DNA of 64,000 bases from an uncultured Carboxylicivirga sp. (GTDB lineage: Bacteria > Bacteroidota > Bacteroidia > Bacteroidales > Marinilabiliaceae), in the NCBI GenBank assembly GCA_947491945.1, contig CANLLN010000003.1, forward strand, positions 62,001 through 126,000. The letters run 5' to 3'. Every line of letters starts with the position of its first letter. The stretch's first letter is position 1. Made by a program: the position numbers and the translations under genes. This document shows positions 16,386 to 26,896 of this stretch, one piece after another. Below the pieces are notes generated by a model that saw nothing but the letters and a program-made list of their open reading frames with translations, was not told the origin of the DNA and did not search any database.

Positions 16386-17585
16386 ATGAATAACACAGTT
16401 ATATCTAGTCGCATTAATGCGCTATCTGAGTCGCAGACCATTCAGATGAACCAAAAGAGCAGAGCCTTAAAAGAGAGTGGAGTGGATGTGATTAACCTGA
16501 CTATTGGAGAGCCAGATTTTAACACCCCGGAACATATTAAGGCAGCAGCGGTTAAAGCCATTAGTGATAATTTGACACATTATCCGCCTGTAGCGGGTTA
16601 TCCTGCTTTAAAAACCGCGATTGCCAATAAGTTGTCGCAAGAAAACGGACTGTGTTACACGCCTGAGCAAATTGTGGTATCAGGAGGCGCAAAGCATAGT
16701 CTTGCTAATGTATTGCAATGTATTATCGATAAAGGTGATGAAGTGATTATACCCGCCCCTTATTGGGTGAGTTATATCGAGTTGGTGAAGTTGGCAGAGG
16801 GGACACCGGTAATTGTAGAGGCAGATGTAGAGGCGGATTTTAAGATCACCCCGGAGCAGTTGGAACAGCATATTACAGCGCGTACCAAGGCCATTTTATT
16901 TAATTCACCTTCAAACCCTACAGGCAGTGTTTACAGCGCAGAGGAGATGAAGGCGCTTGCTGCGGTGTTGGAAAAGTATCCGAAGGTGCAGATCATTTCA
17001 GACGAGATATATGAAAAGATTAATTTTGTAGGTAAACATGTGGGCTTTGGTGAGTTTGAAGCTTTGCGTGAGCGTACCATTGTGATTAATGGTGTATCAA
17101 AAGGTTATGCAATGACCGGTTGGCGCATTGGTTATCTGGCCGCACCATCCGCTATTGCCAAGGCTGTCACCAAGCTGCAAGGGCAGTTTACCTCGGGAGT
17201 ATGTTCCATTGCTCAGGCGGCTTCTATTCAGGCCTTTGAGGGGGATCAGAAGTGTGTGGAAGATATGCGTCAGGCTTTTCTTAAACGCCGCGATCTTGTT
17301 CTTGACATGGTGAAGGATATTCCTGGCTTTAAGCTTTCTGTGCCGGATGGTGCTTTTTATATATTCCCTGATATCAGCGCTTATTTTGGTAAGTCGGATG
17401 GAGATACCACCATTCATACGTCCATGGATATGTGTATGTATCTGCTGGATAAAGCGCATGTGGCATCTGTACCTGGCAGTGCCTTTGGTAGTGAAAAGTG
17501 TGTTCGCTTTTCTTATGCCACTTCCGAGGATCAGTTGAAAGAGGCTTTTAAACGTGTGAAAACTGTTTTGGCTCAATTAAAATAG
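16386..17585 (+). CDS. aspC: PLP-dependent aspartate-type aminotransferase
   Basis: A class I fold aminotransferase of the aspartate aminotransferase Ib type, moving amino groups between aspartate and 2-oxoglutarate. The 399-residue product has INLTIGEPDFNTPEHI at the N-terminus, the ISDEIYEKI stretch and the PLP lysine Lys239 in NGVSKGYAMTGWRIGY. A phosphate-binding SxxxxTGWR-type arrangement and the C-terminal VPGSAFG and VRFSYATS motifs follow, including the substrate-binding Arg. The frame is open to 16356, but only from the TTG there; ATG 16386 gives the usual MNNTVISSRINAL start. It is monocistronic with its own promoter and terminator. Substrate preference beyond aspartate is uncertain, since this subgroup includes promiscuous members. 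Confidence 0.93.
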   Translation: MNNTVISSRINALSESQTIQMNQKSRALKESGVDVINLTIGEPDFNTPEHIKAAAVKAISDNLTHYPPVAGYPALKTAIANKLSQENGLCYTPEQIVVSGGAKHSLANVLQCIIDKGDEVIIPAPYWVSYIELVKLAEGTPVIVEADVEADFKITPEQLEQHITARTKAILFNSPSNPTGSVYSAEEMKALAAVLEKYPKVQIISDEIYEKINFVGKHVGFGEFEALRERTIVINGVSKGYAMTGWRIGYLAAPSAIAKAVTKLQGQFTSGVCSIAQAASIQAFEGDQKCVEDMRQAFLKRRDLVLDMVKDIPGFKLSVPDGAFYIFPDISAYFGKSDGDTTIHTSMDMCMYLLDKAHVASVPGSAFGSEKCVRFSYATSEDQLKEAFKRVKTVLAQLK

Positions 17586-17604
17586 ACAGACTAATGCATA
17601 GCTG

Positions 17605-17650
17605 CGCCGAACGATCCCGACAATATACTGGGACGTTCGGCGTTGTTGTT
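17605..17650 (+). terminator. Terminator after the aminotransferase gene
   Basis: CGCCGAACG (17605-17613) pairs perfectly with CGTTCGGCG (17634-17642), with an inner TCCC/GGGA pairing, and is followed by TTGTTGTTT. Confidence 0.85.
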
Positions 17651-17760
17651 TGTGTTCTAAATACTTGTTATTGCGAATCATGCTGTATTCGTAGCTGAAG
17701 ATTTTTTATCCGGTAAAAAAAATGTTACTTTGAGTAATTAAATAATAGCGTAAGCGCCGC

Positions 17761-18498
17761 ATGAGTAAGAATAAACAACCCATTAGCAGTACCAATAAAG
17801 AAGGGTACATCATTGAGTTTAAAAACGCCTGCATCCGCCAGCAGGAACACATGATTCTGCAGGATGTGAATTTTAGTATTAAGCCAGGTGAGTTTGTCTA
17901 TTTAATAGGAAAAGTAGGCAGCGGAAAGTCCAGTCTTCTGAAATCCATGTACAAGGAACTTCCATTGGAGGAAGGATATGGATTTGTGGCTGGTTATCCT
18001 CTAAAATCTATCAAGAGCAAAGAGGTGCCGCTGTTGCGGCGCAAAATGGGTATCGTATTTCAGGATTTTCAGCTTCTTTCCGATCGTAGTGTATACGATA
18101 ACCTGATGTTTGTGCTCAAGGCTACCGGTTGGAAGGATAAGAAAGACATGGATAAGCGTATTCGCGATGTCTTGTCGCACGTAGATATGGTGCATAAGGG
18201 CTACAAAATGCCGCATCAACTCTCAGGAGGTGAGCAGCAGCGTATCGGTATTGCGCGTGCCTTGCTGAACTCACCGGATTTGATACTGGCTGATGAGCCT
18301 ACGGGTAACCTGGATCCTGACACCTCAGACGAGCTTATGCAGTTGCTCAAGAAGATCTGCCTGTCGGGGAATACCGTAATTATGGCCACGCATAACTATA
18401 ATTTGCTAAAGAAATTTCCGGGCCGTACCATTCGCTGCGAGGATACGCGCTTATTTGAGTCGCGGCAGGAGGAGATCGATTTTAGTCTGCTTGACTAA
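17761..18498 (+). CDS. ftsE: Cell-division ABC ATPase FtsE
   Basis: FtsE is the cytoplasmic ATPase of the FtsEX complex, which controls peptidoglycan hydrolases at the division site. The 245-residue product has Walker [10 protein letters not shown] (50-58), a Q-loop in VFQDFQLL, signature LSGGEQQ (154-160), Walker [13 protein letters not shown] with Asp178-Glu179, and the switch His in MATHN. The sequence around the Q-loop and [14 protein letters not shown] is typical of FtsE rather than of phosphonate or lipoprotein transporters, although automatic tools often use those names in this phylum. No ftsX is adjacent; in Bacteroidota it is usually elsewhere. TTACTTTG around 17725-17732 may be a one-mismatch -7 box. 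Confidence 0.88.
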   Translation: MSKNKQPISSTNKEGYIIEFKNACIRQQEHMILQDVNFSIKPGEFVYLIGKVGSGKSSLLKSMYKELPLEEGYGFVAGYPLKSIKSKEVPLLRRKMGIVFQDFQLLSDRSVYDNLMFVLKATGWKDKKDMDKRIRDVLSHVDMVHKGYKMPHQLSGGEQQRIGIARALLNSPDLILADEPTGNLDPDTSDELMQLLKKICLSGNTVIMATHNYNLLKKFPGRTIRCEDTRLFESRQEEIDFSLLD

Positions 18499-18601
18499 GG
18501 GAAAAAGGTGCTCAGTATATCAACTGGTGGGTGTAAAAGGTATAAGTTAAATTATTGTGTTCGAAAAAAAAACCTTGTGGCGTTTACCTTTCTGGCTCTT
18601 G

Positions 18602-18609
18602 TACTTTTG
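18602..18609 (+). promoter_or_regulatory. -7 promoter box of the TPR/barrel operon
   Basis: TACTTTTG matches TAnnTTTG. The nearest TTG (18575-18577) is 24 bases away, a few more than usual. It would give a leader of about 87 bases before the ATG at 18703. Confidence 0.55.
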
Positions 18610-18702
18610 TTATCTTTAAGCACTAAAATGTGAGCGGGAAGACTAAAATTCCTGCTTCTTCGTTTTTCATAGATACAATCATAAATTAAAGGCCTTATCC
18701 TT

Positions 18703-21700
18703 ATGATGAGAATAATCGCGTTGTTGCTGTTTACTAGCCTGGTGCATCTAAGCAATGCACAGCAATCGCTTAACTACCAATCGCAAAAGCAACTATATGA
18801 ACAAGGCATGGAGATGTATCGCCTTGGTAAATATGGCTTAGCACGCAATACTTTTACCGCCTATCTAAATCAGGCTGGCGATAATAGCCCTTCGCTGCAA
18901 GCTGAAGCAGCCTACCTGGTGGCTGTGTGTGCGCAAAAGTTGGAGAATGATGATGTGGAATACTTGTGGGAGCGTTACCTCATGGATTTTCCTTACAGTA
19001 ATCGCTTGGAGTACGCCCGCATGCATTTGGGAGATTATTTTTTAGAGAGCCGTAAATACCGTCAGGCAAGTCGTTGGTACGATCGCGTTAAGGTGTCATC
19101 TTTAGATGATGCAGCACGCATTGATTACTACTATAATGCCGGTTATGCTTCGTTTGCGCAGGAGGAATATGATACTGCCTTGCAGCGGTTTAATAAAATA
19201 CGTGGACGTGAGCACCGGTATAGTGCTGCGGTGAACTATTACTATGCGCATATACAGTATCATAAGGGCAATTATCAAACCGCACTCGAATCTTTTAAGA
19301 AGCTGGAAGGGGAGAAGGCGTTCAAGAAGGTGACTCCCTATTATATCGCACAAATATACTACCTGCAGGAGGATTACTCAGCTGCCATTAGCTATGCTGA
19401 AGAGCTTGCGGAAGGAGGTGAGCAGATGCGGCAAGCCGATATGAACCGAATTATAGCCGATTCTTATTACGCGCAAAAGAATTACGAAAAGGCGGTGGTG
19501 TATTATTTAAAAGTTCTTGATCTGTCCGATGAGCCGCGACGTGAGGATTATTATCACCTCGGTTTTGCCAACTATTTTCTGGGGCATTACGCGGAAGCAA
19601 GCACTAGTTTATCGCAGGTAGCGACGGGTGATGATGCTCTGGCACAGAATGCCTATTATCATTTGGGCGATTGTTATTTGCGTGCAGGGGATAAGAAAAG
19701 AGCGCGTGTGGCTTTTGAGGCAGCCTCTAAACTGGAGCATGATAAAGAGATACAGGAAGATGCTTCGTTTAATTACATCAAGTTAAATTACGAGCTGGCC
19801 TACTCGCCTTTCAATGAAATTATTAATTCGTTCATGCGTTACATCGAGCTGTTTCCTGAGAGCGACAAGGTTGATGAGGCATACACCTATTTGGGTAAAG
19901 CCTTTTTAACCACAAAAAATTACCGAGAGGCGCTTACTTCCATGGAGAAGATCAGTCATAAGACAGCGGATGTGTATCGTGCCTTGCAAAGGGTAGCGTA
20001 TTTTAGGGGTCTTGAGCTTTTTACTGATCTTAATTTTAGCGAAGCCATTGAGTTTTTCGATTATAGCCTTAAATATGCCGAATACGATAAGACGCTTAAG
20101 ATTGGGGCTTTCTACTGGCGGGGCGAAGCCTATTACCGTCAGGGCAATTATGCCAAGGCTATCACCGATTTTCGTGAGTTTATTTATCAACCGGGTTCTT
20201 TCGAGATGAAAGAGTTTTCGGTGGCTCATTATAATATTGCCTATAGTTATTTTAAACAGAAAGAATATGCCGAGGCACAAAGCTGGTTCCGTAAATTTAT
20301 TAAGCTTAGCGATGGGCGCGACCGCGTGATGATGGGTGATGCCTATAATCGTACAGGTGATTGCTACTATGTGGAGCGTCAGTTCGATCAGGCCATTCTA
20401 TGGTACGATAAAGCCTCGGCGATCCCAGAGGGGGCACCCGACTACGCCTTATTTCAAAAGGCTTTTTGCCAGGGGCTGATGAAGCAGTATGATCGTAAGA
20501 TTAGTGTCCTTAACGATTTATTGGGGCGCTATCCGCAATCGCCTTATGTTGATGATGCACTTTATGAAACGGGTCGATCATATGTAGCTGTGGGCAATAG
20601 TGATAAAGCAATTTACTATTATAAGCGCACAAAGGAGAATTATCCTAAGGGTAGTTATGCTAAAAAGGCACTATTGCAGTTGGGGCTGGTTTATTACAAC
20701 AGCAACGACAATGGTAATTCAATGACTTTTTATAAGCGGGTGGTGAATGAATACCCGGGTACTCCTGAAGCGGAAGATGCTCTGGCCGGTATTCGCAGTA
20801 TCTATATGGACAATAACGACTTGAATGGCTATATGAAATATACGGCTTCGCTGGGTACCTTCGCCCAGGTAGATGAGCGTGAGCAGGATAGCCTTACCTT
20901 TGTATCGGCGGAGCGTTTTTACATGCAGAGTGATTGCGAACGCGCCATATCTCATTTTATGAATTATTTAACGCGTTTCCCGCAGGGTAAATTTGTATTG
21001 AACGCACATTTTTACAAAGCCGATTGCCAGTACAAGACAGGTGCCTATACCGATGCGCTCAGCTCCTTCGAGTATGTAGCGGGTCGCGAGCGTAGCCTCT
21101 TCACCGAGGAGGCCCTGATTCGCATGGGTGAACTGCATTATCAGCAGGGAGCGTACCAGCGTGCTTACGAAAGCTTTACGCGACTGGAGCTGGAGGCTGA
21201 GATAGCTGCCAATCGGTTGGAAGCGAAGATTGGTAAGATGCGTTGTCTGGCTAAGATTGATCAACCGGAACAGTGTATTGAAGCTGCCGAGAATTTGCTG
21301 GATCTACCTAAGGTGGCCGATGAAATCAAGCGCGAAGCTAGGTTTAATATGGCAGTTAGTCATCAGCATTTAGGCAATGAGCAGGATGCCTTCGAAAATT
21401 ATAAGCTGCTTGCTAAGAACACCAAGAGTATTGAAGGTGCCGAGTCGAAATATCAGCTGGCGCAAATACTCTATGTTCGCGATAAGAAAGAAGCGGCAGA
21501 AAAAGAGGTGTTTGACTTTATTGATAAAGGGACATCTCATCAGTATTGGCTGGCACGCAGCTTTATTTTACTGGCCGAGATTTATCATGATCGTGGTGAA
21601 ACCTTTCAGGCTATTCAGTATTTGCAAAGTATTAAGGATAACTATCAGGGTGATGATGATATTGCCCAGCGTGTTGATGGGTATCTAAAGGCATGGAATT

Positions 21701-21747
21701 CCCAGGATAATCAAGCTGCTACCGATAATCAAAACCCTGCAAACTAA
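18703..21747 (+). CDS. Large secreted TPR-repeat protein
   Basis: The 1014 residues have a signal peptide (about 1-20, ending SNAQ) and then TPR-like repeats along nearly the whole length. Many copies follow the pattern YxxGxxYFxxxxYxxAxxxF, for example YYHLGFANYFLGHYAEAS, AYYHLGDCYLRAGDKKRA and EAYYRQGNYAKAITDFREF. Such proteins form long superhelical scaffolds in the periplasm or on the membrane surface. The stop codon overlaps the start of the next gene by one base (TAATG), so the two are translated together. The adjacent barrel gene suggests a two-part outer-membrane assembly. No enzyme domain is visible and no experimentally named homologue comes to mind. Confidence 0.9.
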   Translation: MMRIIALLLFTSLVHLSNAQQSLNYQSQKQLYEQGMEMYRLGKYGLARNTFTAYLNQAGDNSPSLQAEAAYLVAVCAQKLENDDVEYLWERYLMDFPYSNRLEYARMHLGDYFLESRKYRQASRWYDRVKVSSLDDAARIDYYYNAGYASFAQEEYDTALQRFNKIRGREHRYSAAVNYYYAHIQYHKGNYQTALESFKKLEGEKAFKKVTPYYIAQIYYLQEDYSAAISYAEELAEGGEQMRQADMNRIIADSYYAQKNYEKAVVYYLKVLDLSDEPRREDYYHLGFANYFLGHYAEASTSLSQVATGDDALAQNAYYHLGDCYLRAGDKKRARVAFEAASKLEHDKEIQEDASFNYIKLNYELAYSPFNEIINSFMRYIELFPESDKVDEAYTYLGKAFLTTKNYREALTSMEKISHKTADVYRALQRVAYFRGLELFTDLNFSEAIEFFDYSLKYAEYDKTLKIGAFYWRGEAYYRQGNYAKAITDFREFIYQPGSFEMKEFSVAHYNIAYSYFKQKEYAEAQSWFRKFIKLSDGRDRVMMGDAYNRTGDCYYVERQFDQAILWYDKASAIPEGAPDYALFQKAFCQGLMKQYDRKISVLNDLLGRYPQSPYVDDALYETGRSYVAVGNSDKAIYYYKRTKENYPKGSYAKKALLQLGLVYYNSNDNGNSMTFYKRVVNEYPGTPEAEDALAGIRSIYMDNNDLNGYMKYTASLGTFAQVDEREQDSLTFVSAERFYMQSDCERAISHFMNYLTRFPQGKFVLNAHFYKADCQYKTGAYTDALSSFEYVAGRERSLFTEEALIRMGELHYQQGAYQRAYESFTRLELEAEIAANRLEAKIGKMRCLAKIDQPEQCIEAAENLLDLPKVADEIKREARFNMAVSHQHLGNEQDAFENYKLLAKNTKSIEGAESKYQLAQILYVRDKKEAAEKEVFDFIDKGTSHQYWLARSFILLAEIYHDRGETFQAIQYLQSIKDNYQGDDDIAQRVDGYLKAWNSQDNQAATDNQNPAN

Positions 21748-23507
21748 TGTATCAAATGAGAGTAATATATAGTTTTTTTGTGCTTCTCTTTCTAGGTAAC
21801 TGCCTGGTTACAATGGCTCAGGAGGAGATTAGCCAGGATGTAAAAGTTGTTAAAGAATACACGCCCACTGTGTCCGATGCTTATAAAATTAGTTATATGC
21901 CCCAATTGGGCGATTCGGGCACGGTGAAGCCACGTTTTAATTATCATATATTAAGCACTTCGGTGGCTACTGACTATCAGCCATCGCCCATTGAGGCGGC
22001 GAAGATAAAAACGGCGCGTAAAGAATATCTGCACAAAACCTACCTGAAAGGGGGTGTGGGTAATTACAGTACCCTTGAGGCTGAGCTGGGATATAATATT
22101 CTGGCCAATGAGGAATACGTGCTAGGGCTGCAGGTAGGTCATATCAGTTCCTTGGGCAACATTACCCTGGAGGATGACAATACAGTGGATGCGCCTTACC
22201 ATAATACGTCTGCCGGGCTCGATTTCAAGCATTTTTTCGATGATAAAACCCTGCTTGTTAACATGGATTTTGATCGTCGTGCATATCAATACTACGGTTA
22301 TCAGACGCTTTCGCCCGAAGGGGCTTATGTCTTGCCCAATGGAGAATTGGTGGGTGGCATGCATTATATGCCTGAAGAGGATCAGCGTCTGTCTTTATTT
22401 AAAGCCACGGTTGGTCTGTATAATAATGAAGCAGATGTTCGAAAGACGCGATATAATGCCAATGCAGGAATTGAATCTTTCGGCACACTTACGGGCGTAA
22501 ATCAGTTTGGCGTATTGCTAAACGGACAGGTGCATAAGCCCATTGATAACATAGGTTTGCGCCTTGATGCAGGTATTGAGGCTTATAAAACCAATGTGCC
22601 CGATTCGCTGGGGCCACGCTATACTTTCGACGATCGCTCTCAGCTATTGGTGCGGGTGCAGCCATCGCTTACTTTTAATTTCGATCGGGCAAAGCTCAGG
22701 GTAGGTATGTTGCTGGCTGGCGTTATTGATACGCAGGATGATAAGTTTTATGTAACACCTGATGTGCTGGGTGAGCTCACCGTTGTAGAGGGTATTGCCA
22801 CGGTGTATGCCGGTATGAATGGTCGCGTCAGCATTAATGATTACGCAAGTATGATGTACGAAAATAATTTTGCGGCTGCTGATGTTAATGTAAAGTCGTC
22901 GGTGTATGGGCTCAATTTTGTGGGCGGTGTTAAAGGTAACTTTAGTGCTGCAACCTCCTTCTCAGCAGGTCTTGAGTATGGTTTGTTTAACGATGAGCAT
23001 TTCTGGGTGAATCGATCCTTTAGTACGCGCGAAGAAGCTCCAGGCTTGAATGCAGCGCAGGATTATGGGAATATATTTGATGTGGTGTATGACGATGGCT
23101 CACTGCTTAAAGTACATGGAGAGTTGCTTTATCGACCCAAAGAAAGCATGAATTTTGCGCTTAGTGGAGCCTATTATGGTTGGCATCTCGATGAGCAGTT
23201 GGAGGCATGGCACAAGCCGGAAGTTGAGCTTGCGCTCGAAGGTAATTTCAAAGTGATGGAGAATCTGCATGCCTTGGCCGGAATTCATTATATGGGTGAG
23301 CGCTGGGCTTACGATGTTACGCGTGATGATTTAAGCAAAAAGTTAAAGGGCGTGGTTGATGTGAATGTTGAGGCGGAATATTTTTTCAGCAAGCAGTGGT
23401 CATTCTGGGTGGCAGTTAATAACCTGATGGCTGCAAAATACTATCAGTGGAACGGTTATCCTATGCAGGGATTTAATGCTCGCGCGGGTATAATTTTCTC
23501 ATTCTAA
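21747..23507 (+). CDS. Outer-membrane beta-barrel protein coupled to TPR partner
   Basis: The 586-residue product has a signal peptide (about 1-25, ending TMAQ). Mature residues follow with the segment VVKEYTPTVSDAYKI, after which beta-strand pairs with Gly/Tyr turns run to a terminal aromatic (ending IIFSF), as expected for an outer-membrane barrel. It resembles TonB-receptor-like barrels but has no recognisable plug domain, so transport by the TonB mechanism is doubtful. The N-terminal EYTPTVSDA stretch looks like a conserved handle that might contact the partner protein (inference). An in-frame ATG at 21756 is an alternative start. Translation is coupled to the TPR gene, and the operon ends at a clear terminator. 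Confidence 0.85.
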   Translation: MYQMRVIYSFFVLLFLGNCLVTMAQEEISQDVKVVKEYTPTVSDAYKISYMPQLGDSGTVKPRFNYHILSTSVATDYQPSPIEAAKIKTARKEYLHKTYLKGGVGNYSTLEAELGYNILANEEYVLGLQVGHISSLGNITLEDDNTVDAPYHNTSAGLDFKHFFDDKTLLVNMDFDRRAYQYYGYQTLSPEGAYVLPNGELVGGMHYMPEEDQRLSLFKATVGLYNNEADVRKTRYNANAGIESFGTLTGVNQFGVLLNGQVHKPIDNIGLRLDAGIEAYKTNVPDSLGPRYTFDDRSQLLVRVQPSLTFNFDRAKLRVGMLLAGVIDTQDDKFYVTPDVLGELTVVEGIATVYAGMNGRVSINDYASMMYENNFAAADVNVKSSVYGLNFVGGVKGNFSAATSFSAGLEYGLFNDEHFWVNRSFSTREEAPGLNAAQDYGNIFDVVYDDGSLLKVHGELLYRPKESMNFALSGAYYGWHLDEQLEAWHKPEVELALEGNFKVMENLHALAGIHYMGERWAYDVTRDDLSKKLKGVVDVNVEAEYFFSKQWSFWVAVNNLMAAKYYQWNGYPMQGFNARAGIIFSF

Positions 23508-23548
23508 AGTGCTTTAGAGGATGGCTTTTGAATAGGGTTTTTATGCGT

Positions 23549-23588
23549 AAAAATCATCGTTTTAAAGTCGTTTAAGATGATGATTTTT
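23549..23588 (+). terminator. Terminator of the TPR/barrel operon
   Basis: AAAAATCATC (23549-23558) pairs perfectly with GATGATTTTT (23579-23588) across a 20-base loop. The gyrB -7 box begins 3 bases later. Confidence 0.8.
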
Positions 23589-23590
23589 GC

Positions 23591-23598
23591 TATATTTG
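23591..23598 (+). promoter_or_regulatory. -7 promoter box of gyrB
   Basis: TATATTTG matches TAnnTTTG. A -33 box would lie inside the preceding terminator, where only TTTA is found. The predicted start near 23605 gives a leader of about 66 bases with two hairpins. Confidence 0.6.
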
Positions 23599-23601
23599 TG
23601 A

Positions 23602-25635
<2,034 letters not shown>

Positions 25636-25652
25636 ATAAAAGATCGATAGAT

Positions 25653-25682
25653 AAAAAAAGAGCTCCCAGGAGCTCTTTTTTT
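25653..25682. terminator. Bidirectional terminator between gyrB and dapF
   Basis: A perfect stem AAAAAAAGAGCTCC/GGAGCTCTTTTTTT with only CA in the loop, with T-runs in both directions. It serves two convergent genes. Confidence 0.93.
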
Positions 25683-25753
25683 GTTGCTATTTGTTATTCA
25701 AAGGGCGATACTTTTATGATGATCAGGAAGTAATTGGTGTAAGATGCTCATTT

Positions 25754-26551
25754 TTAAACTTCAATACTGCCCTTAAATACTAAGGTAGCAGGTCCTTCTA
25801 GCCAAATATCCCTGAAGCCTTTATCGGTTGGTGTGAAATGCACTCTTAGCTGACCGCCCATCACCTTAATATCAAAATCTGTATGTTGCGGACGCCTCAG
25901 GTGTGCTGCCAGCGCACTGGCTACTACGCCTGTTCCGCAGGCCAGCGTTTCATCTTCAACGCCTCTTTCATAGGTTCTTACCTCCAGTTGATTACCGCCT
26001 TTTAGCGCCACAAAGTTAACATTGCAACCATCCGGGGCGTATTCCACCGAATTGCGTATTTTTCTACCTTCTGCTACTACGTCACAATCACTCACCGTAT
26101 CAACAAAAGTTACATGGTGGGGCGATCCGGTGTTTAGAAAATAGGAATTATCGCCTTGTAAAAAGTTGGGTACATCAATCATTTTAAGGGTAATGATACC
26201 GTCTTTGTAGGCAGCGTGATGTTTGCCGTCAACAGCCATAAATGCAAAGTTATCGACGTCAGCGATTAACCCCTTGTGAACGGCAAAAGCAGCAATACAC
26301 CGTCCTCCGTTGCCACACATCGAAGCTTCTCGTCCGTCGCTGTTAAAATAGCGCATGGTGAAGGAGAGCTCAGGGTGATCCTCAAGAAGCATCAGTCCAT
26401 CGCCACCAATGCCAAAGCGGCGGTCGCAAAGGTGGCTAACCAATGTGGTGTCATCGCCATTAAATTCGCCATTCCTGTTATCGATGATAACAAAGTCGTT
26501 TCCTGTGCCCTGGTATTTAAAGAATTCAATTGTTTTCATATGATGGTTCAT
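25754..26551 (-). CDS. dapF: Diaminopimelate epimerase
   Basis: DapF interconverts LL- and meso-diaminopimelate for lysine and peptidoglycan synthesis, using two cysteines as acid and base. In the 265-residue product these are Cys79 (MCGNGGRC) and Cys205 (LACGTGV). Other family features are KYQGTGNDFVIIDNR at the N-terminus, RFGIGGDGLM, NTGSPHHV and YERGVEDETLACGTG. A second ATG at 26539 (MKTIEFFKYQG) gives a more typical N-terminus and may be the true start. The gene stands alone, converges with gyrB and has a possible promoter at 26683-26690. Confidence 0.97.
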   Translation of the reverse strand: MNHHMKTIEFFKYQGTGNDFVIIDNRNGEFNGDDTTLVSHLCDRRFGIGGDGLMLLEDHPELSFTMRYFNSDGREASMCGNGGRCIAAFAVHKGLIADVDNFAFMAVDGKHHAAYKDGIITLKMIDVPNFLQGDNSYFLNTGSPHHVTFVDTVSDCDVVAEGRKIRNSVEYAPDGCNVNFVALKGGNQLEVRTYERGVEDETLACGTGVVASALAAHLRRPQHTDFDIKVMGGQLRVHFTPTDKGFRDIWLEGPATLVFKGSIEV

Positions 26552-26896
26552 TTCTGTTATTATTCATCGATTACAAACATGATAAACGCCCTAATCATGA
26601 GGGTTCAATGCCCTCGATAGATTTCCGTACACCACGTAAGCAATTGACTTAAACAAAACGACAAATCGTCTTGTTTACATTACAAATGTATGCTGATATG
26701 ACAGAATTTCCTTAATAATTGGCAAAAAAACGTTAAGGTCTGGTTAAAGTGAGGGCTAGGAATGAATTTTGAAGCTCATGATTTTATATATTGAATTGTC
26801 GCGATATAAAAAATGTTAAAATAAATCAGAATGGGCGACTTTCCATTATCCGCCCTTGATTGATTAACCTAACAATAACTTTTTAAAAGTATAAAT
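26552..26896. other. Divergent region between dapF and the HtrA gene
   Basis: It contains a minus-strand -7 box (26683-26690), an imperfect hairpin (AACAA.ACGA / TCGT.TTGTT, about 26652-26676), and a small hairpin GAGGG/CCCTC near 26600-26615 that resembles a tRNA T-arm by chance. No exact plus-strand TAnnTTTG precedes the HtrA gene; TATATTGA near 26788 is the closest. No coding frame. Confidence 0.5.
26683..26690 (-). promoter_or_regulatory. -7 promoter box for dapF
   Basis: On the minus strand TACATTTG matches TAnnTTTG; no TTG lies at the -33 distance. It would give a leader of about 125 bases. Confidence 0.4.

Noticed and set aside
18552-18755. Minus-strand small frame before the TPR gene
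   Set aside because: It overlaps the promoter and signal-peptide coding region of the TPR gene and shows no protein-like pattern.
26590-26640. tRNA-like T-arm (GAGGG-TTCAATG-CCCTC)
   Set aside because: No matching acceptor stem, anticodon arm or D-arm is found on either strand; most likely chance.
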